Below, in pieces: positions 32,716-44,130 of a stretch of DNA of 64,000 bases; the stretch's first letter is position 1, and each line of letters opens with the position of its first letter. This DNA is from Opeltia flavorubescens (lineage: Eukaryota > Ascomycota > Lecanoromycetes > Teloschistales > Teloschistaceae), in the NCBI GenBank assembly GCA_000442125.1, contig KE546967.1, positions 1,612,001 through 1,676,000 on the forward strand, in the 5' to 3' direction. The position numbers were made by a program, and so were the translations under genes. Under the pieces are notes generated by a model, which saw only the letters and a program-made list of their open reading frames with translations, did not search any database and was not told the origin of the DNA.

Positions 32716-33290
32716 CTCACTTTGAGCTTCATGGCGGTTGCATTGCAAGTATTTGCTTCTGGCAAGGATCAGCTTTGATCTACGGAGAGGAAGTTTCGAC
32801 GATGACCATATTGATCAGGATGGTTGTCATGGTGAAATCAGATAGTCTGCCTGGGGTGAGTGGTGCCGTAGCTCGGAGAGATTATATCAGCAGTAATGCC
32901 TTCTAGATCATACCTCTTGGCTTTTTTGACTTCATTCGAAATGATTTGGCCACACCCCAAGTCTATCAGCCGTTATATCTATGTCAACGCTTGTATGCTT
33001 TTACTCATTTTGCAATTCACCGCGGTAGAATATAGCCATTGTAGAACGCCATAAATGGCAGCTTGACATTTCACTAGATAAATTTTGACTGACTAATGCA
33101 AAACAATCTCCTGAATAAGAACATTCCTGGCTTTGGCCTTCTGCTTCTCCTGAACTAGTCCACAAAACACCAAAAGCCCCCTTAAAATGCGCTATAAAAA
33201 CGCTCAACCCATTAATAATACATCCTCATCTCATTCGTAAAAACCGTATACAATCGTCTTACCAAACCCCCCCTAACCTAAATCCCCCCT
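32716..33290. other. Convergent intergenic region
   Basis: This lies between the 3' ends of the BAH gene (+) and the SDR gene (-). It is AT-rich in places and holds no supported frame. Confidence 0.45.
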
Positions 33291-34648
33291 TCACGGCCAC
33301 CATCCCATTCGCCTATAGCTATCCAAAACCCTTCTTACCCCCTCCACGTTCAAGCCCTCCTTCCCTTCCCCAACTTTCCACCCCAATACCCTCGCTGCTT
33401 TTCCCGCATCAAGACACAAATCGCAATCCCTCAGTAATTCTTTCTCCATAAAGGGGCTCAGCGGCCCCGAATCCGTGATGCCGTTTTCCCTTAATAATTC
33501 CGCCCACGGACCCAAGATTTCCTCATTCACGTCATCCACCACGCTCTCCATATTGAAGCGCGCAAACTGACTGATCAAACTCCCCTGAAACCCCGTCTTG
33601 AGGTCGAAGATCTGGGAGAAGATGGTAGCCAGGGTGCCCTGAGAGGTATCGCCCTGATCAACGATATTGAACGTTCGTTTATCGAGGCTAGGTTCCTGAT
33701 CCGGGGGAATAGAAGCGCACCATTTGGCAGCTAAGAGGGCAGCGGTGCAGACATCCTCGACATGGACCGTGTTGACGCGCAACTCCTTTGTCCAAAGCCA
33801 TTTCATCTCTTCATGTTTGCGCTCGAAAACTTTTGCTAAGCATAAACCGCGGGCTAAGAAGCCGACGTCATAGGGACCGTAGACGTGTCCTATCCGTAAG
33901 ACGGTATAACGCAAGCCTTCCGTCTTGCGTAGCTTTTCAAGTTCCTCCTCGGCCATGAGTTTGTATTTTGCAAGCTTCGTCCATGGTTTAGTGGTGCTGT
34001 CTTCTTTGCAGCCGCCAGATTTGATAGTTGAGGAATTCGGAGATTTGTAGATCTGACCAGTGCTGAACTCGACTAGAGCAGGCGTTTTCCGGCGAGCGCA
34101 TTCCCGTGCAAGGTTCAGGGTGAGATCGACGGAACGGGCCTTGTAGACAGCATCTTCTTGGGAATACCGGGTTTCGCCGCCGCAATTAAAGACGTACGTG
34201 TATTCTTTTCGCGGACATGAGGGAGGTGGTGTGAAGATCTTGGTAAGGGATTCTAAGGAGATGATTCAGCCAACTGTATGGTAGATCTCTTCAAAAAATG
34301 GAATTGAGAGAAGCGTACGCTCTCTACTAGCATCAGCTTGCATAAAGTTTGACGACGAACATGCTTCCGAGAATTCCGGAGCCAGACGGGCAAGCTGAGG
34401 GAGCACTTTGTCGACCAGGCGGATGGAGCACGCGAGCTGATTTTGGTGAAGATGGAGAGCAAGGAAACGCCCTACATATCCTGCAAACTAAATGTCAGAG
34501 CGAAGGTCTATTGTAAGGTCATCTCGAGGGATTGAGAGAAAGTACCTAAACCTCCAATGATAAGGACCGCCGGCCTCTCGTCCTGAGTCTGCTCTGACGA
34601 AAGCGGTACGACTGTATGTCCTGGCGCAGGATTCTCATCGGTCATCAT
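33291..34648 (-). CDS. Extended short-chain dehydrogenase/reductase (NAD-dependent epimerase-like)
   Basis: This Rossmann-fold protein of about 400 residues has three exons. After MMTDENPAPGH, the nucleotide-binding motif VLIIGGLGYVGRFLALHL is assembled across the first intron (GGxGYxGR). FNCGGETRYSQEDAVYKARS marks the extended-SDR core, with RYTVLRIGHVYGPYDVG and RVNTVHVEDVCTAALLAAKW typical of NAD(P)-dependent epimerases and dehydratases. The usual YxxxK pair is not obvious: the expected place reads TKLAKYKLMAEEEL, where a lysine fits but the tyrosine is displaced. The substrate is therefore unknown, and the protein could be an atypical SDR that binds nucleotide without standard catalysis. 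Either of two adjacent ATGs (34648 or 34645) could start it. Confidence 0.8.
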
Positions 34649-35749
34649 GAAGGCTTAGCGGTGAACGGACACATAGGTCAGCTATGCTCGGGTCAGAGAG
34701 CAGAAATATAGTGAGTGCCGAATTAGTCACGCGATATGGCATCAACCGGGCACGGAACGGTTTGATTCTCTGTCCGAGCGCAGGTATTGAGAGAAGTGAG
34801 GATGAATTGGTCTTGAAAGTGGATTATAAGATGTACAGAGAAGATCTGCTCATAAAAATAGAGCCCGAATGTGTACGATGTGAGGCAATTATATAGATGG
34901 AATTTGGATCATCAAATGAAGTCATTGGACAAGCGAGGCGGTCAAATTGGGGGCCGTTGTTATTCGGGGCAAGAACGAATCAGTCCAGGCCCCATCCTCC
35001 CCATCCTAGCCTGAAACAAGCTTCGTGTGAACGTGTGCATGGCGGCAAGGGTACTTGTATGGGACTGGCCTTGCTGGCTTCGGTGGAACATGTGGGTTGT
35101 TGCGGGAGGAGCTGCAGGAACCCTTTTCCCGAAGCCTGTCACACTGCGTCTCGCCTGGTCTCGTTTCAAAGCCAGCACTTCCAAGACGGACGACCAACGC
35201 TGATTCACGATATTCCGATTCTTCAGCTTCCCTACCGACCGCCACCCGGACCCGGATCATTGTCTTCCACGGACCGTACGGTAGTTTCCACGCTGAGTGG
35301 CGTACTTGGGAAATGAAGAATGCTTCTGCAAACCGGCTACTCCGTCCTTTATCATCTGCCGACTTTGTCATTTCAGTCTGTCACCTATGAGATTTCTGAT
35401 TCAACGGTCAAGAATTCATCGCGATTTGAGAAAAAGCCTGTTGGATTCCGGTAAACATCCGACGGGCTCGTCTAATAATCATCCGCCCATGTTGAATGCT
35501 GACCTCAATTGAGATTCCATGTCCGCTATGCTGCTAAAATAAGTAAGATACATACGCAAAGCTCTATTCTCGTCCAAGTCATGAAGCTCCTTTGCCAACT
35601 AGCTGAAAAATGCGACTGGACAACACAGAGCGTTCCCAATCATCAGCCCGGAATGAGCTCCAAGCTATTAGCCAATCGGTTGTCGACTTCCTTCGCCTTT
35701 CTTCCATAAAAATCTTGATTGAGCATCATGCATGCAACCCCCCGTCACC
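34649..35749. other. Intergenic: SDR promoter and topoisomerase 3' end
   Basis: The 1101 bases contain overlapping open frames at 34897-35316 (+, 139 codons from an ATG), 35055-35390 (+) and 35006-35371 (-). None resembles a known family and each competes with the others, so the openness probably reflects GC-rich sequence. No RNA gene is recognised. Confidence 0.45.
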
Positions 35750-38700
35750 TCAAAATTCCCAATCCTCGTCAACCGACTTGACCGCCCAATCAAACTTCTC
35801 CCGTAACGTCTTAGAAAAGAACTTTTCGATAGGCACATTGAACTTCTTCGAAAATACAACGGTGAGCCGTGGATCGATGTAGTTCTATCCGTGTTAGTCA
35901 GATTAACAAAGGTAACCACGGCAAGGTACTTACAATCTTCGAAGTGCCGAGAGCAACCTCCTTGTTGTTCTCCTTATCTTCCGCCTGGTATGACATGGTT
36001 TGAATCCGTTGATCCAGCTTTTCCAGCTGGCTCTCCAACTTTTCAACACTTGGCCCCTTGCCCTCCGCCTCGACTTTCCCACTCTTGTTTTCTTTCTTGA
36101 ATTTTTGCGCTAGTTCATCGGCAACATCTAGTCGTTCCTCGAGCTCTTTGTGCTTCATTTCGGCTTCACCGTCCGCTTTACGTTTCTCGTTCTCCTTGGC
36201 GAACTTCTTTTCGATCTTCTGCCGCTGCTCCTCAACTAAAAAGTTCTGATGTTCCTTGATCCAGTCTTGATCAAGGTCCTCGTCAAGATCGTAGAATTCT
36301 GCACCTCGCTTGTCTTTCTTTCGCAGTTTTGGATCCAGATCCAGCATCATTTGCTTCAGTCGCCATTTCTGGTACTTCAGTCCCTTGATTCGATCGCCCA
36401 GTTTCTCCATTTGAGCACCGTGCCCAGCGGTCACTGTGCGTTTGTGGTTACACAAGATAGCTACTTTACGATTGGCGTCGTTGTAGTCCTTGATCTTTTC
36501 GGCAATGCTACCGGCCGATTTCATGTCCTTCAGTAGATTTGACATGGTGTATGACGCATTGTAGGTACGGAAGACTTTGGCTGTCAAGCCGGCCATATAG
36601 TTGGAAAGGTGTTTGTTCAATGAACTCGTCTACGATACCTGTCAGCTGCTGAAGACTCTGACTTCATGAGGCAAGCATCTTGCTTACGGTGAGCCGATCA
36701 AAGATTTCATCGCCCTCTCCTTTAGGAGCTTTCTTGAAGATCTTCAGGTTCTTGAAGACTTGTGCATCTACTTCGACCTCGTCATAGAAACGGATGCTGT
36801 CTTTCCCTAGGAAGTCGAATATCACTATATTGGGCGGTTTCAGGGTGACATGTTCGAATTTCAATGAACAGCAGCCCACTGTATCCGCTTCATCCTCCCC
36901 CTTTTCGTTACCAGCACGAAGTGCAAACCTGTCAATGAGATATACAGCAGTTGCTCGTTGTCGATTTGCCATTACTTCGTCCTTAAGCTCTCTAGTGTAG
37001 TCTTCACGGATACGATCAATGTGTTTCTGCGTTGTCAGTATAAATTCAAACCCAACATCCCTCGGAGCAACATACCTTAAGTTCTCTAGCCTTCTCAAAT
37101 TTCTTGTAATCGCTTTGACCCTTGACATCGGAGTTTGCAGCAAGCATTACATATTTGTAGGCGCCGTTGATGTTCTCCTGCCACATGGCTAGCCAGGTGC
37201 CCTCATGATCATGCTTGATCTCTTTCCATCGGTGACCCTCTGGCGCAGGGGGGACTTTCGCTTCTTTGCCAATGTTGATCGTTATCTGCTCAGGTACAAC
37301 TCTCTTCTTGACCCGGCCAGTCTTGGGATGCTCCCCACGCCCGCGAAACAACCCGGGAGGCTCGACTCGGAAATTCCCGACTTTCTGCTTACGACCGTCC
37401 CACATACAGTACATGTACAATGCCTCTGCAGCATCCTTGTCGGCCTTCAGCTTCTTCTTTTCGGCAGCAGGCAAAGCTTTCTTCTCGGCCCGCTGAGCGT
37501 CAAAGTACTCAAAGATATTCTTGAAATCGCATTTTGCGAATTCTTTAATATCAACCGGGTTACCGTTCTTGTCCTTGGCACCCCCGGTTTTCTTCAAGAT
37601 CTCTTGAAAGTCTGCAAAAAAGTTCTTTTGGAAGGTAGGATTCTCGACGTTGTGGGTTGAATTCAACATGGACCCGAAGAAAGTTGCGACTTCCTCCGCA
37701 TCTGGGGCTAGGCTGATGGGTTTCCCCTCATAAAGCATCTTCACGTTCTTCGGTAGCGGCTCATATGGTGGCGGAAACACAACCCCAGCGTGTTCAAGAG
37801 TCGTCCACTTGCTAGTGCCATCGCCTTTAGTTGGGTCCTCCCACCATCGGTACTCCTCTTCTTCATCCTCGGCCTCATGGTCTTGCTCGGTTTCCTCTTT
37901 CTTTACCGATTTGCCCTTCGACTCCTTCTTCACGGTGGATGGCGTAACCTTCGCATCAGTCTTCTTCTTGGTAGCTGGGGTCTTTCGTAGTGGCTTGTCG
38001 CTATCCGAATCTTCCTTCTTCATTGTTTTCGCAGCTTTCGCTTCCTTCGATGCTGGTTTCGAGGCACCATTTGAAGTGGGCTTCTTCGCCTTTTTCTTTG
38101 CTAAAGGCTCATCGTCATCATCACTATCCGCTTGCTTACCCTTCTTCTTCGCCGAACCCTCTGAGCCTGCTTTACGGATGGCCTTGGCTTCTTTCGCTGC
38201 TCGCTGTTCGATTACAGCCTTTTCCTTGGCTAGCTTTTCCTGAAGAGGGACATCGGATTCTTCAGACTCCCCAATGGCGGTCTCTTGTATCTTTGGCGGC
38301 TTTTTTCCAGCCACTTTAGGCTTTCCTTTCGCAGTTTTATCAATCAAGGGTGCGTCGTCTGAGTCCGACATAGAGTCGTCCCTCACTTTGCCCTTGGACA
38401 CTCGACGCCGCTTACTCTGCCAAGAGTCAGCAACGTCAATTCCAGCTGTGGCCAAAAGAGCCTATGGCGACATACCAGAGGTTCCTCTTCATCATTATCG
38501 TCGCTCGCGTCTTTGTAGGAGACACCATTGCTGATACTGGCGCGAGCTTTGCGCTTGCTGTCCGCTTCGGGTTTTCCGTCGATCTCCATGGCTTCTACTG
38601 GACCGTTACGAATAGATATTCCCGGAGCTGCATGTTTTGAGGGCTTGTTTGCTGCGTCCATTGCCTTATCAAGGCTTTTAGGTATCGTAGCTTTTGATTT

Positions 38701-38977
38701 ATGAGCGATTCCTGGCAAGCAATCAGTCATTGCGATGATTAGGGCAGCCTTATATCAGAAAGCTCATGCAGGGCAGCCACAGAAAAGGCACATCTGAGGT
38801 AGCGGTGAGGTGTGGAAAGATTGCCTGGCCCGGCTGCGGAAGTGCGGCTCAAAGCGCGAAGACCAGCTGTAGCAAATACATGTGTACCATGGACACAGAA
38901 TGGATAGGCTTACCGTTCTGACGAACACCATTGCTTTTTTTGCCTGCCAGAGGCACATCGTCATCTGAAGAGCTCAT
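35750..38977 (-). CDS. top1: DNA topoisomerase I (type IB)
   Basis: This nuclear type IB topoisomerase relaxes supercoils ahead of polymerases. Exon 1 encodes [16 protein letters not shown]; the next exons carry a long Lys/Glu/Asp/Ser-rich N-terminal region with several nuclear-localisation-type runs. The core begins [20 protein letters not shown], with [57 protein letters not shown], then the catalytic lobe with [42 protein letters not shown] and [11 protein letters not shown] coiled-coil linker precedes the last exon. The active-site tyrosine sits in SKINYIDPRL, formed across the final intron (TSKI then NYIDPRL). The protein ends VDEDWEF. It is normal in length and complete. Confidence 0.95.
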
Positions 38978-39452
38978 CTCGAGGACAACCAGCAGTGCGT
39001 GGTTCCTCGTCCAAAGAATCTCCCAGTAGATGGGTTGTAAGCAACGCGCTGAGCGAAATGTATTTGGAAATGAGAATAAAATCAAACGATGAAGAGCGTA
39101 CGCAGCTCTAGATAGCCATAATGAATGTCTTGTTTTTGGCAAATGAAGTTTTGGATATTAGTATGTCAAAATGTATTGAAGTGAGCGTGTAGAATACGTG
39201 GAACAATGGAATGGGGCAACAATCTTCAGACGTGGTGTGGATTTATTTGGAGTCCGCTGCGGAAGAGCAGGGGTCGGCGATGATTGGGTGGGGTGAGAAG
39301 CTAGGTCGTTTTGAGATTAGAACGACCAATCTCCGAAACCTCCTTCAGCAGCAATTGTTCTATTGTTGTACGGTGAACGCCAGCAACGAATGATATCTGG
39401 AAGCGGTCAATTGCGGCAGTGACAACTTCCTGCCTCACATTTTACTGTGACG
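38978..39452. promoter_or_regulatory. Divergent intergenic region, top1 and atp3
   Basis: The 475 bases separate the divergent starts of top1 and the ATP synthase gamma gene and should hold both promoters. No named site is identifiable, and a 60-codon frame at 39211-39393 has no meaning I can support. Confidence 0.4.
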
Positions 39453-40571
39453 ATGATTTCAAGAGCGGCTCGACCAGCCCTCAAGGCAGGGGTTGTAGCT
39501 ACAACGCGGTATGGATCCAAACACCTTCAAACCGAGCTTCCGGCAACGACACAAGCTCTTTGCCTGAGATGTTGATAGCGACAAGCATTTGAGCATCCGC
39601 TGACGCCAACTATTTAGACCCGTTGTCGCCAACGCTGCCAATTATGCCACCCTTCGTGAAATCGAAGGCCGCCTTAAATCCATCCGCAACATTGAGAAAA
39701 TCACAAAGACCATGAAAATCGTTGCTTCCACCAAGCTCACTAGGGCCCAACGTGCAATGACTGAATCAAGAAACTATGGTCAAACATCCAACACCGTCTT
39801 CGAGAAGGCCGAGACCAAGGCAATGCCAGAAGAAGGAAAGAAGACCTTGATCATTGTTGCCAGCTCCGACAAAGGCCTCTGCGGTGGTATTCATTCCGGC
39901 CTTTCCAAGAAAACTCGGAAGATGTTGGAGGAGAAGCCGGACGCGGACTTGGTGATTATTGGTGAAAAGTCAAAGGCCCAGTTGTCCCGGTCGAACGGCA
40001 AGAAGATACAGCTCAGCTTTGCTGGTATTGGCAAGGACGTACCGACGTTTGCGGACGCTCAGGCGATAGCGGATCAAGTTTGTTTGCTTCCGACGGATTA
40101 CAGCGATATCAAGATCGTATACAACAAGTTCATCAATGCCCAGAGCTATGAGGCAACGCCCGTGGAAGCTTTTTCGGAAGAAGCCATCAAGAACTCTCGT
40201 ATGCTTTCTGCTTCGGACAATGATAAATAACTCATACTGATATAACTTCACAGCCAACTTCGCAGCTTTCGAAATTGATGACTCGATTCTTTCCAATCTC
40301 AGGGAATATGCACTCGCCAATTCATTGTATTGGGTCAGTTCAACATCTACAGGAAAATCAGACACAATTATTGACAGACTACTAGGCTCTTGCAGAAGGA
40401 CACGCATGCGAGCAATCGGCCCGCCGAAATGCCATGGATAACGCCTCAAAGAATGCTGGTGACATGATCAACAAGTTTCAGATCCTCTTCAACCGAACTC
40501 GGCAAGCTGTCATTACGGGAGAGTTGGTCGAGATTATCACGGGTGCTGCTGCGTCGGAAGATTCAGGATAG
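39453..40571 (+). CDS. atp3: Mitochondrial ATP synthase subunit gamma
   Basis: This is the central rotor shaft of the F1 ATPase. It has four exons: a start exon with a basic mitochondrial presequence ([18 protein letters not shown]), joined to [20 protein letters not shown]; the main exon with the N-terminal helix [20 protein letters not shown] and [19 protein letters not shown]; a short exon [20 protein letters not shown]; and a last exon with [20 protein letters not shown], then [19 protein letters not shown] and [12 protein letters not shown]. The C-terminal signature ([16 protein letters not shown]) is the family hallmark. The third exon is found only by splicing after EEAIKNS, because the unspliced frame stops soon after. 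The protein is about 300 residues, as expected. Confidence 0.95.
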
Positions 40572-40764
40572 ACATTGTACATTATTGCTGTTTTAGCTTA
40601 AAAATTTTCGTTCAGTCGCACAATGTGACATTGCTGCTTGTTGCTGAGGCACAGCCTCTCCAATAATCAATCCAGCTCTATTACCAAGATCATCCAGGAC
40701 CTTCCAAATGCATACCCAATATATCATAATAAACACCAAAATTACTGAACCTAGAAGTTGTCGT

Positions 40765-41523
40765 TCATCCCTTTCCCGCGCACCTTACCCAATCCTCCAA
40801 ATCCCTTGCAAAAACCTCATCCTCAAAACCTTTTAGCTCAAAAACCCTCAAACCCTTCAACCCCACGACCAGATCCTTCAAAACCCTCTTCTCCGCCTTC
40901 AGCATTGCAGCCGCGGCCTTCCCCTCCCTCTCCATTACCATTCCAGCCACCCTTTTCCCATTTGGTGTTTCATTCCTAATGACTTCGCTCTGCTCATCTT
41001 CACTCTTCTCCACAATCCCCAGCCTCAGCTCCTTCAACCCTTTTAGCTCCCTCATCCTCACAGCCACAAGCGGAAATTTCATCCACAGCTGCGTTCCCCA
41101 ATCAATCTCCAACTCCACCTTCGTGATCATCTGCCTTAAACGACCCGGGATGGAGAGCAGGTGGGCGTCGAAATCATAACTCGTTGCTGCGGTGGAGGTT
41201 GTAAATGTGTTCTTGCCATAGAGTATTGGGAGGGAAGTATGGTAGAGCTGGCGGTTGACGAGGAGGATGGAGGTAGTGATTTGGCTGCGGTAGGTTGGCG
41301 GTATACCGTCGTCACGGCAAAGGAGAACGGGGCAAGGAGAAATGAGTAGGTGAGAGAGGATTTGCTGGATAAGGCGGATGGGTAGCGAGAGGAGATGAGA
41401 GGATGATCGGTAGATTTTGGGGGGTTGAGGCGTAGAGACTTGGATTAGTGCTGCATGTTGTAGTGGTCGTGGTAGCTTGAACGGCGGGTTTGAAATGGCG
41501 GTTTGGGTGAGAGTGATAGCCAT
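40765..41523 (-). CDS. F-box-like / DUF7730-type fungal protein
   Basis: This intronless frame of about 252 residues starts at the ATG at 41523 (MAITLTQTAIS); the frame is open further upstream but without an ATG. An F-box-like helix (LLSLPIRLIQQILSHLL) is followed by SILLVNRQLYHTSLPILYGK and NTFTTST, the pattern seen in a large family of Pezizomycotina proteins of unknown function with a degenerate F-box. The second half has a leucine/lysine-rich repeat-like stretch (MRELKGLKELRLGIVEK, VVGLKGLRVFELKGFEDE). If it is a true F-box protein it would recruit a target to the SCF ubiquitin ligase. The start and the F-box call are tentative. Confidence 0.6.
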   Translation of the reverse strand: MAITLTQTAISNPPFKLPRPLQHAALIQVSTPQPPKIYRSSSHLLSLPIRLIQQILSHLLISPCPVLLCRDDGIPPTYRSQITTSILLVNRQLYHTSLPILYGKNTFTTSTAATSYDFDAHLLSIPGRLRQMITKVELEIDWGTQLWMKFPLVAVRMRELKGLKELRLGIVEKSEDEQSEVIRNETPNGKRVAGMVMEREGKAAAAMLKAEKRVLKDLVVGLKGLRVFELKGFEDEVFARDLEDWVRCAGKG

Positions 41524-42168
41524 AGACAAGGGAAGCTTGCTCCAAAAAAACAACAACCTCAAAGCAACGAGCGGAAAAGACAGGAAAGTGAAAAAGAGCA
41601 AATGTGGTGACCGAGAAGGTAATCGAAAACAGGCCGGCTGTAGGAAGAACTCAAGTGGTACGTAGAGGAGGTGGAAGAGGAAGCTGCGGAGGAAAAAGAC
41701 ATGGTGCTTGCATATATACGGTAGTCGCGATCACCATGGTCATAAATGTTGCTCTTATTGAAGGCACGATCAACGGAGATCTCGGCCAGTAATGGTTTCA
41801 GGTTGTTGACGCACTGGTATTATCTCGACATGTGATTCTTGACTCATCCGAAGAAGGCGCTCTATTGAAGAGGGTTAAGAGCCCATTGCCTCGTCAACTC
41901 TGCTGGAAGAAATATATGCACATCAAGTGCGATAGCTGGTGCATTACTGTTGCAGAGTGCTGGACTGGCGAGATGTCAGACCCTAAGGTCTGTACTATTT
42001 GATCCAAGGAAGACCTCGGCGTCATGTGGTAGCCAGGTAAATTGTTTCCCTTGAAGCGAAAGATGGCCGACCAGGTGAAAAAGCTTGCTGGGTAAGACAT
42101 GGGATCACTGTTGTATAAGGATGACGCCTCAAGGGTACGTTGCCGGTAAGCTCCAGTAATCGCCAACT
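41524..42168. other. Intergenic: F-box-like gene promoter and DHH gene 3' end
   Basis: The 645 bases lie between two minus-strand genes. Short frames on either strand (41894-42166 -, 41604-41792 +) have no recognisable content. Confidence 0.45.
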
Positions 42169-43758
42169 CTACGACTTTTTCGTGAAGTAGTTATTGAGTT
42201 TGTTCTTCTGCGGACTCTTCTCTACCGTCTTCTTGACAGGTTTCTTCTCTCCCTCCGGGGGCGGGTCGGGCTTTTCTCCAACCTTCATCAACGCCATTAA
42301 TTCCTCGAATTCCTGCTTGGGGATGATTCCGCCGGATGCTTCCTTATGACCTCTGGCAAAGCTTTCTCCCATCCTTTGTACAAGGTCTGTGGTATCGAGA
42401 TCCGCGACGGCTTTTAGTGACGAAATTATATTGACCGGTGGATCACGACTTCGAGCACAGCGCGCAATACGACAGGAGAAATTCACTTTGTCTGGTAAGT
42501 AGCCAGTATTTGCTACGAGGACGATTTCGAGTTTAGGGGACTTTAGGTGCCCAGCCCACCTCGTAGCTATGACGGGATGTACTTGCGCAGCGCTATTGAT
42601 CCGGAAAACTGCGATCTTCCCATCTTTACTGAATTTCGGTGCAGTATGCGTTTGACGCTCGACCTCTTCGTTGATCTCTGCACGAGCAGAGAGTAAGCGG
42701 CGATTGGTGAGAACGTCTTTCGGGGAATTGGCAACAAGCAGAGCTTCCCACGCAGTTTGGACGTCGAATTTAGCAGTCCTTCTAGCTTTTAAAGATCAGT
42801 CGGTTTTAAATCATACGAAGGCGAAGAATTGCTCACGCGCATTAAGAAGCGAGACGGCTTCGTTGATTGCCTTCTTGGTATGCGTCTTGAAGACCTCTGA
42901 CATATCTGGGAATGGTTCTTCCCATTTCAGTGTATTTCCAAGATCGCCATGCGTACCCATCGCACACAGATATCCACATGTCGATGCAATTGTAGGATGC
43001 AAGGATTTGCAGATCTCATACACCAAAAGGGAAGAAGTGGCTACAGGAGGGTAATGGCATGCAGAGACGACCTAATCAGTCAGTGTGTGAGCGTAACAAC
43101 AGCATTCCACGTACTACGGCGTCTTTGGGAAACTCATCACTCAGATGATGGTCGATAATCAAGCTTCTAACACCTGGGGTGTCAACGACTGGTGGTGCTG
43201 GGCGACTGCCTTGGTCGACCACGATGATGTATTTTGGATCCTTTGCTTTCATTGCTTCTCGCTCCTGCTCATCATGAACGCTATTTCCTTTTGCGATAAG
43301 ATGAACATCAATGGAAGAAGCATCGGCGCCAAGGGCGGTAAGGGTCCGATGTATGATAACGCCTGCATCGAGACCATCCGCGTCTTTGTCAGGAACAATC
43401 AGTGCCTTGGATCGAGAAGTTGCGCTTAGAAAATCTGTCAGCTTCGTGAGCTTCAGAGTTATACTGAATTTAAATAGAGGACCTACCACTCTTTTAGAAA
43501 GATTTGGGCGTCTGCAATAGCCCTAGGCGCTGCCGGCCACAGCAGAACATCATTCTCATCTCTCCTTGGTTGAGCATCGCAGTAATCTGGGATAGAGTCT
43601 TGTTGACGCTTTTTGGCGGACGAGTCATTGGCGTCAGCAGCTTTGCGTTTCATGGCTGTAGACTTCTGTAAACACTGAAAGTTTGCGTGCTGCACGGAAA
43701 AGCCAGGTTTTCTCAGAAATAATTGTCGAAACACGAATGCTGGGCGTATACAGCGCAT
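42169..43758 (-). CDS. DHH-family phosphoesterase with C-terminal PIP-box-like tail
   Basis: This RecJ/DHH superfamily phosphoesterase is read in several exons. Metal-site motifs are VPDKDADGLDAGVI (motif I), KYIIVVDQGSRPAP (motif II), SLIIDHHLSDEFP (motif III, the DHH) and CAMGTHGDLGN (motif IV). The C-terminal half (FRINSAAQVHPVIATRWAG, SLKAVADLDTTDLVQRMG, ESFARGHKEASGGII) resembles a DHHA1 domain. The last residues KNKLNNYFTKKS look like a PCNA-interacting box with Lys in place of Gln. Two starts are possible: 43758 gives a basic, acid-free leader (MRCIRPAFVFRQLFLRK) suitable for mitochondria, and 43653 begins MKRKAADANDSSAKKR, which looks nuclear. Substrate is unknown; a role in DNA or nucleotide turnover is inferred. 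Confidence 0.8.
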
Positions 43759-44130
43759 GAATTTTTCCGCTGACGAGAGGTATACATTCTCGAGCCTGAG
43801 CGTTCGAAATCTAGCAGTTCATGAGGATCATGAATTGCGTCATTGCACTTGCATAAGCGGCACCTTGCATTAGCTTTCACTCCACACGTGCGAACTCAAC
43901 TATGCTTCATTGCCATTGGTCAAGCATTCATAAGCTGAGAAACTCTAATACCTACCCCTGCCACCACGACTAATACCCTATCTCTTATGCTGTAGCTCGA
44001 AAGCAAAGATGACTCTGGACGGTCCTCAGAGCCTGAAGAGACAACGAGAGTCTTCTAGAGTTGCTCTTGACGAAGCGGAACGCTCAGCGCACCGAAAGCT
44101 TAGTAGAACGCACCGGTAGGTTCATTTACA
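43759..44130. promoter_or_regulatory. Divergent intergenic region, DHH and BTB genes
   Basis: The 372 bases separate divergent starts. They include a 36-codon frame from the ATG at 44009 that ends just before 44120. It may be an upstream reading frame, or the first exon of the BTB gene if a 59-nt intron (branch GCTAATC, acceptor GGATAG) is used. Confidence 0.4.

Noticed and set aside
37809-38243. 144-codon Ser/Phe-rich plus-strand frame
   Set aside because: It is the antisense of the lysine/glutamate-rich N-terminal region of topoisomerase I.
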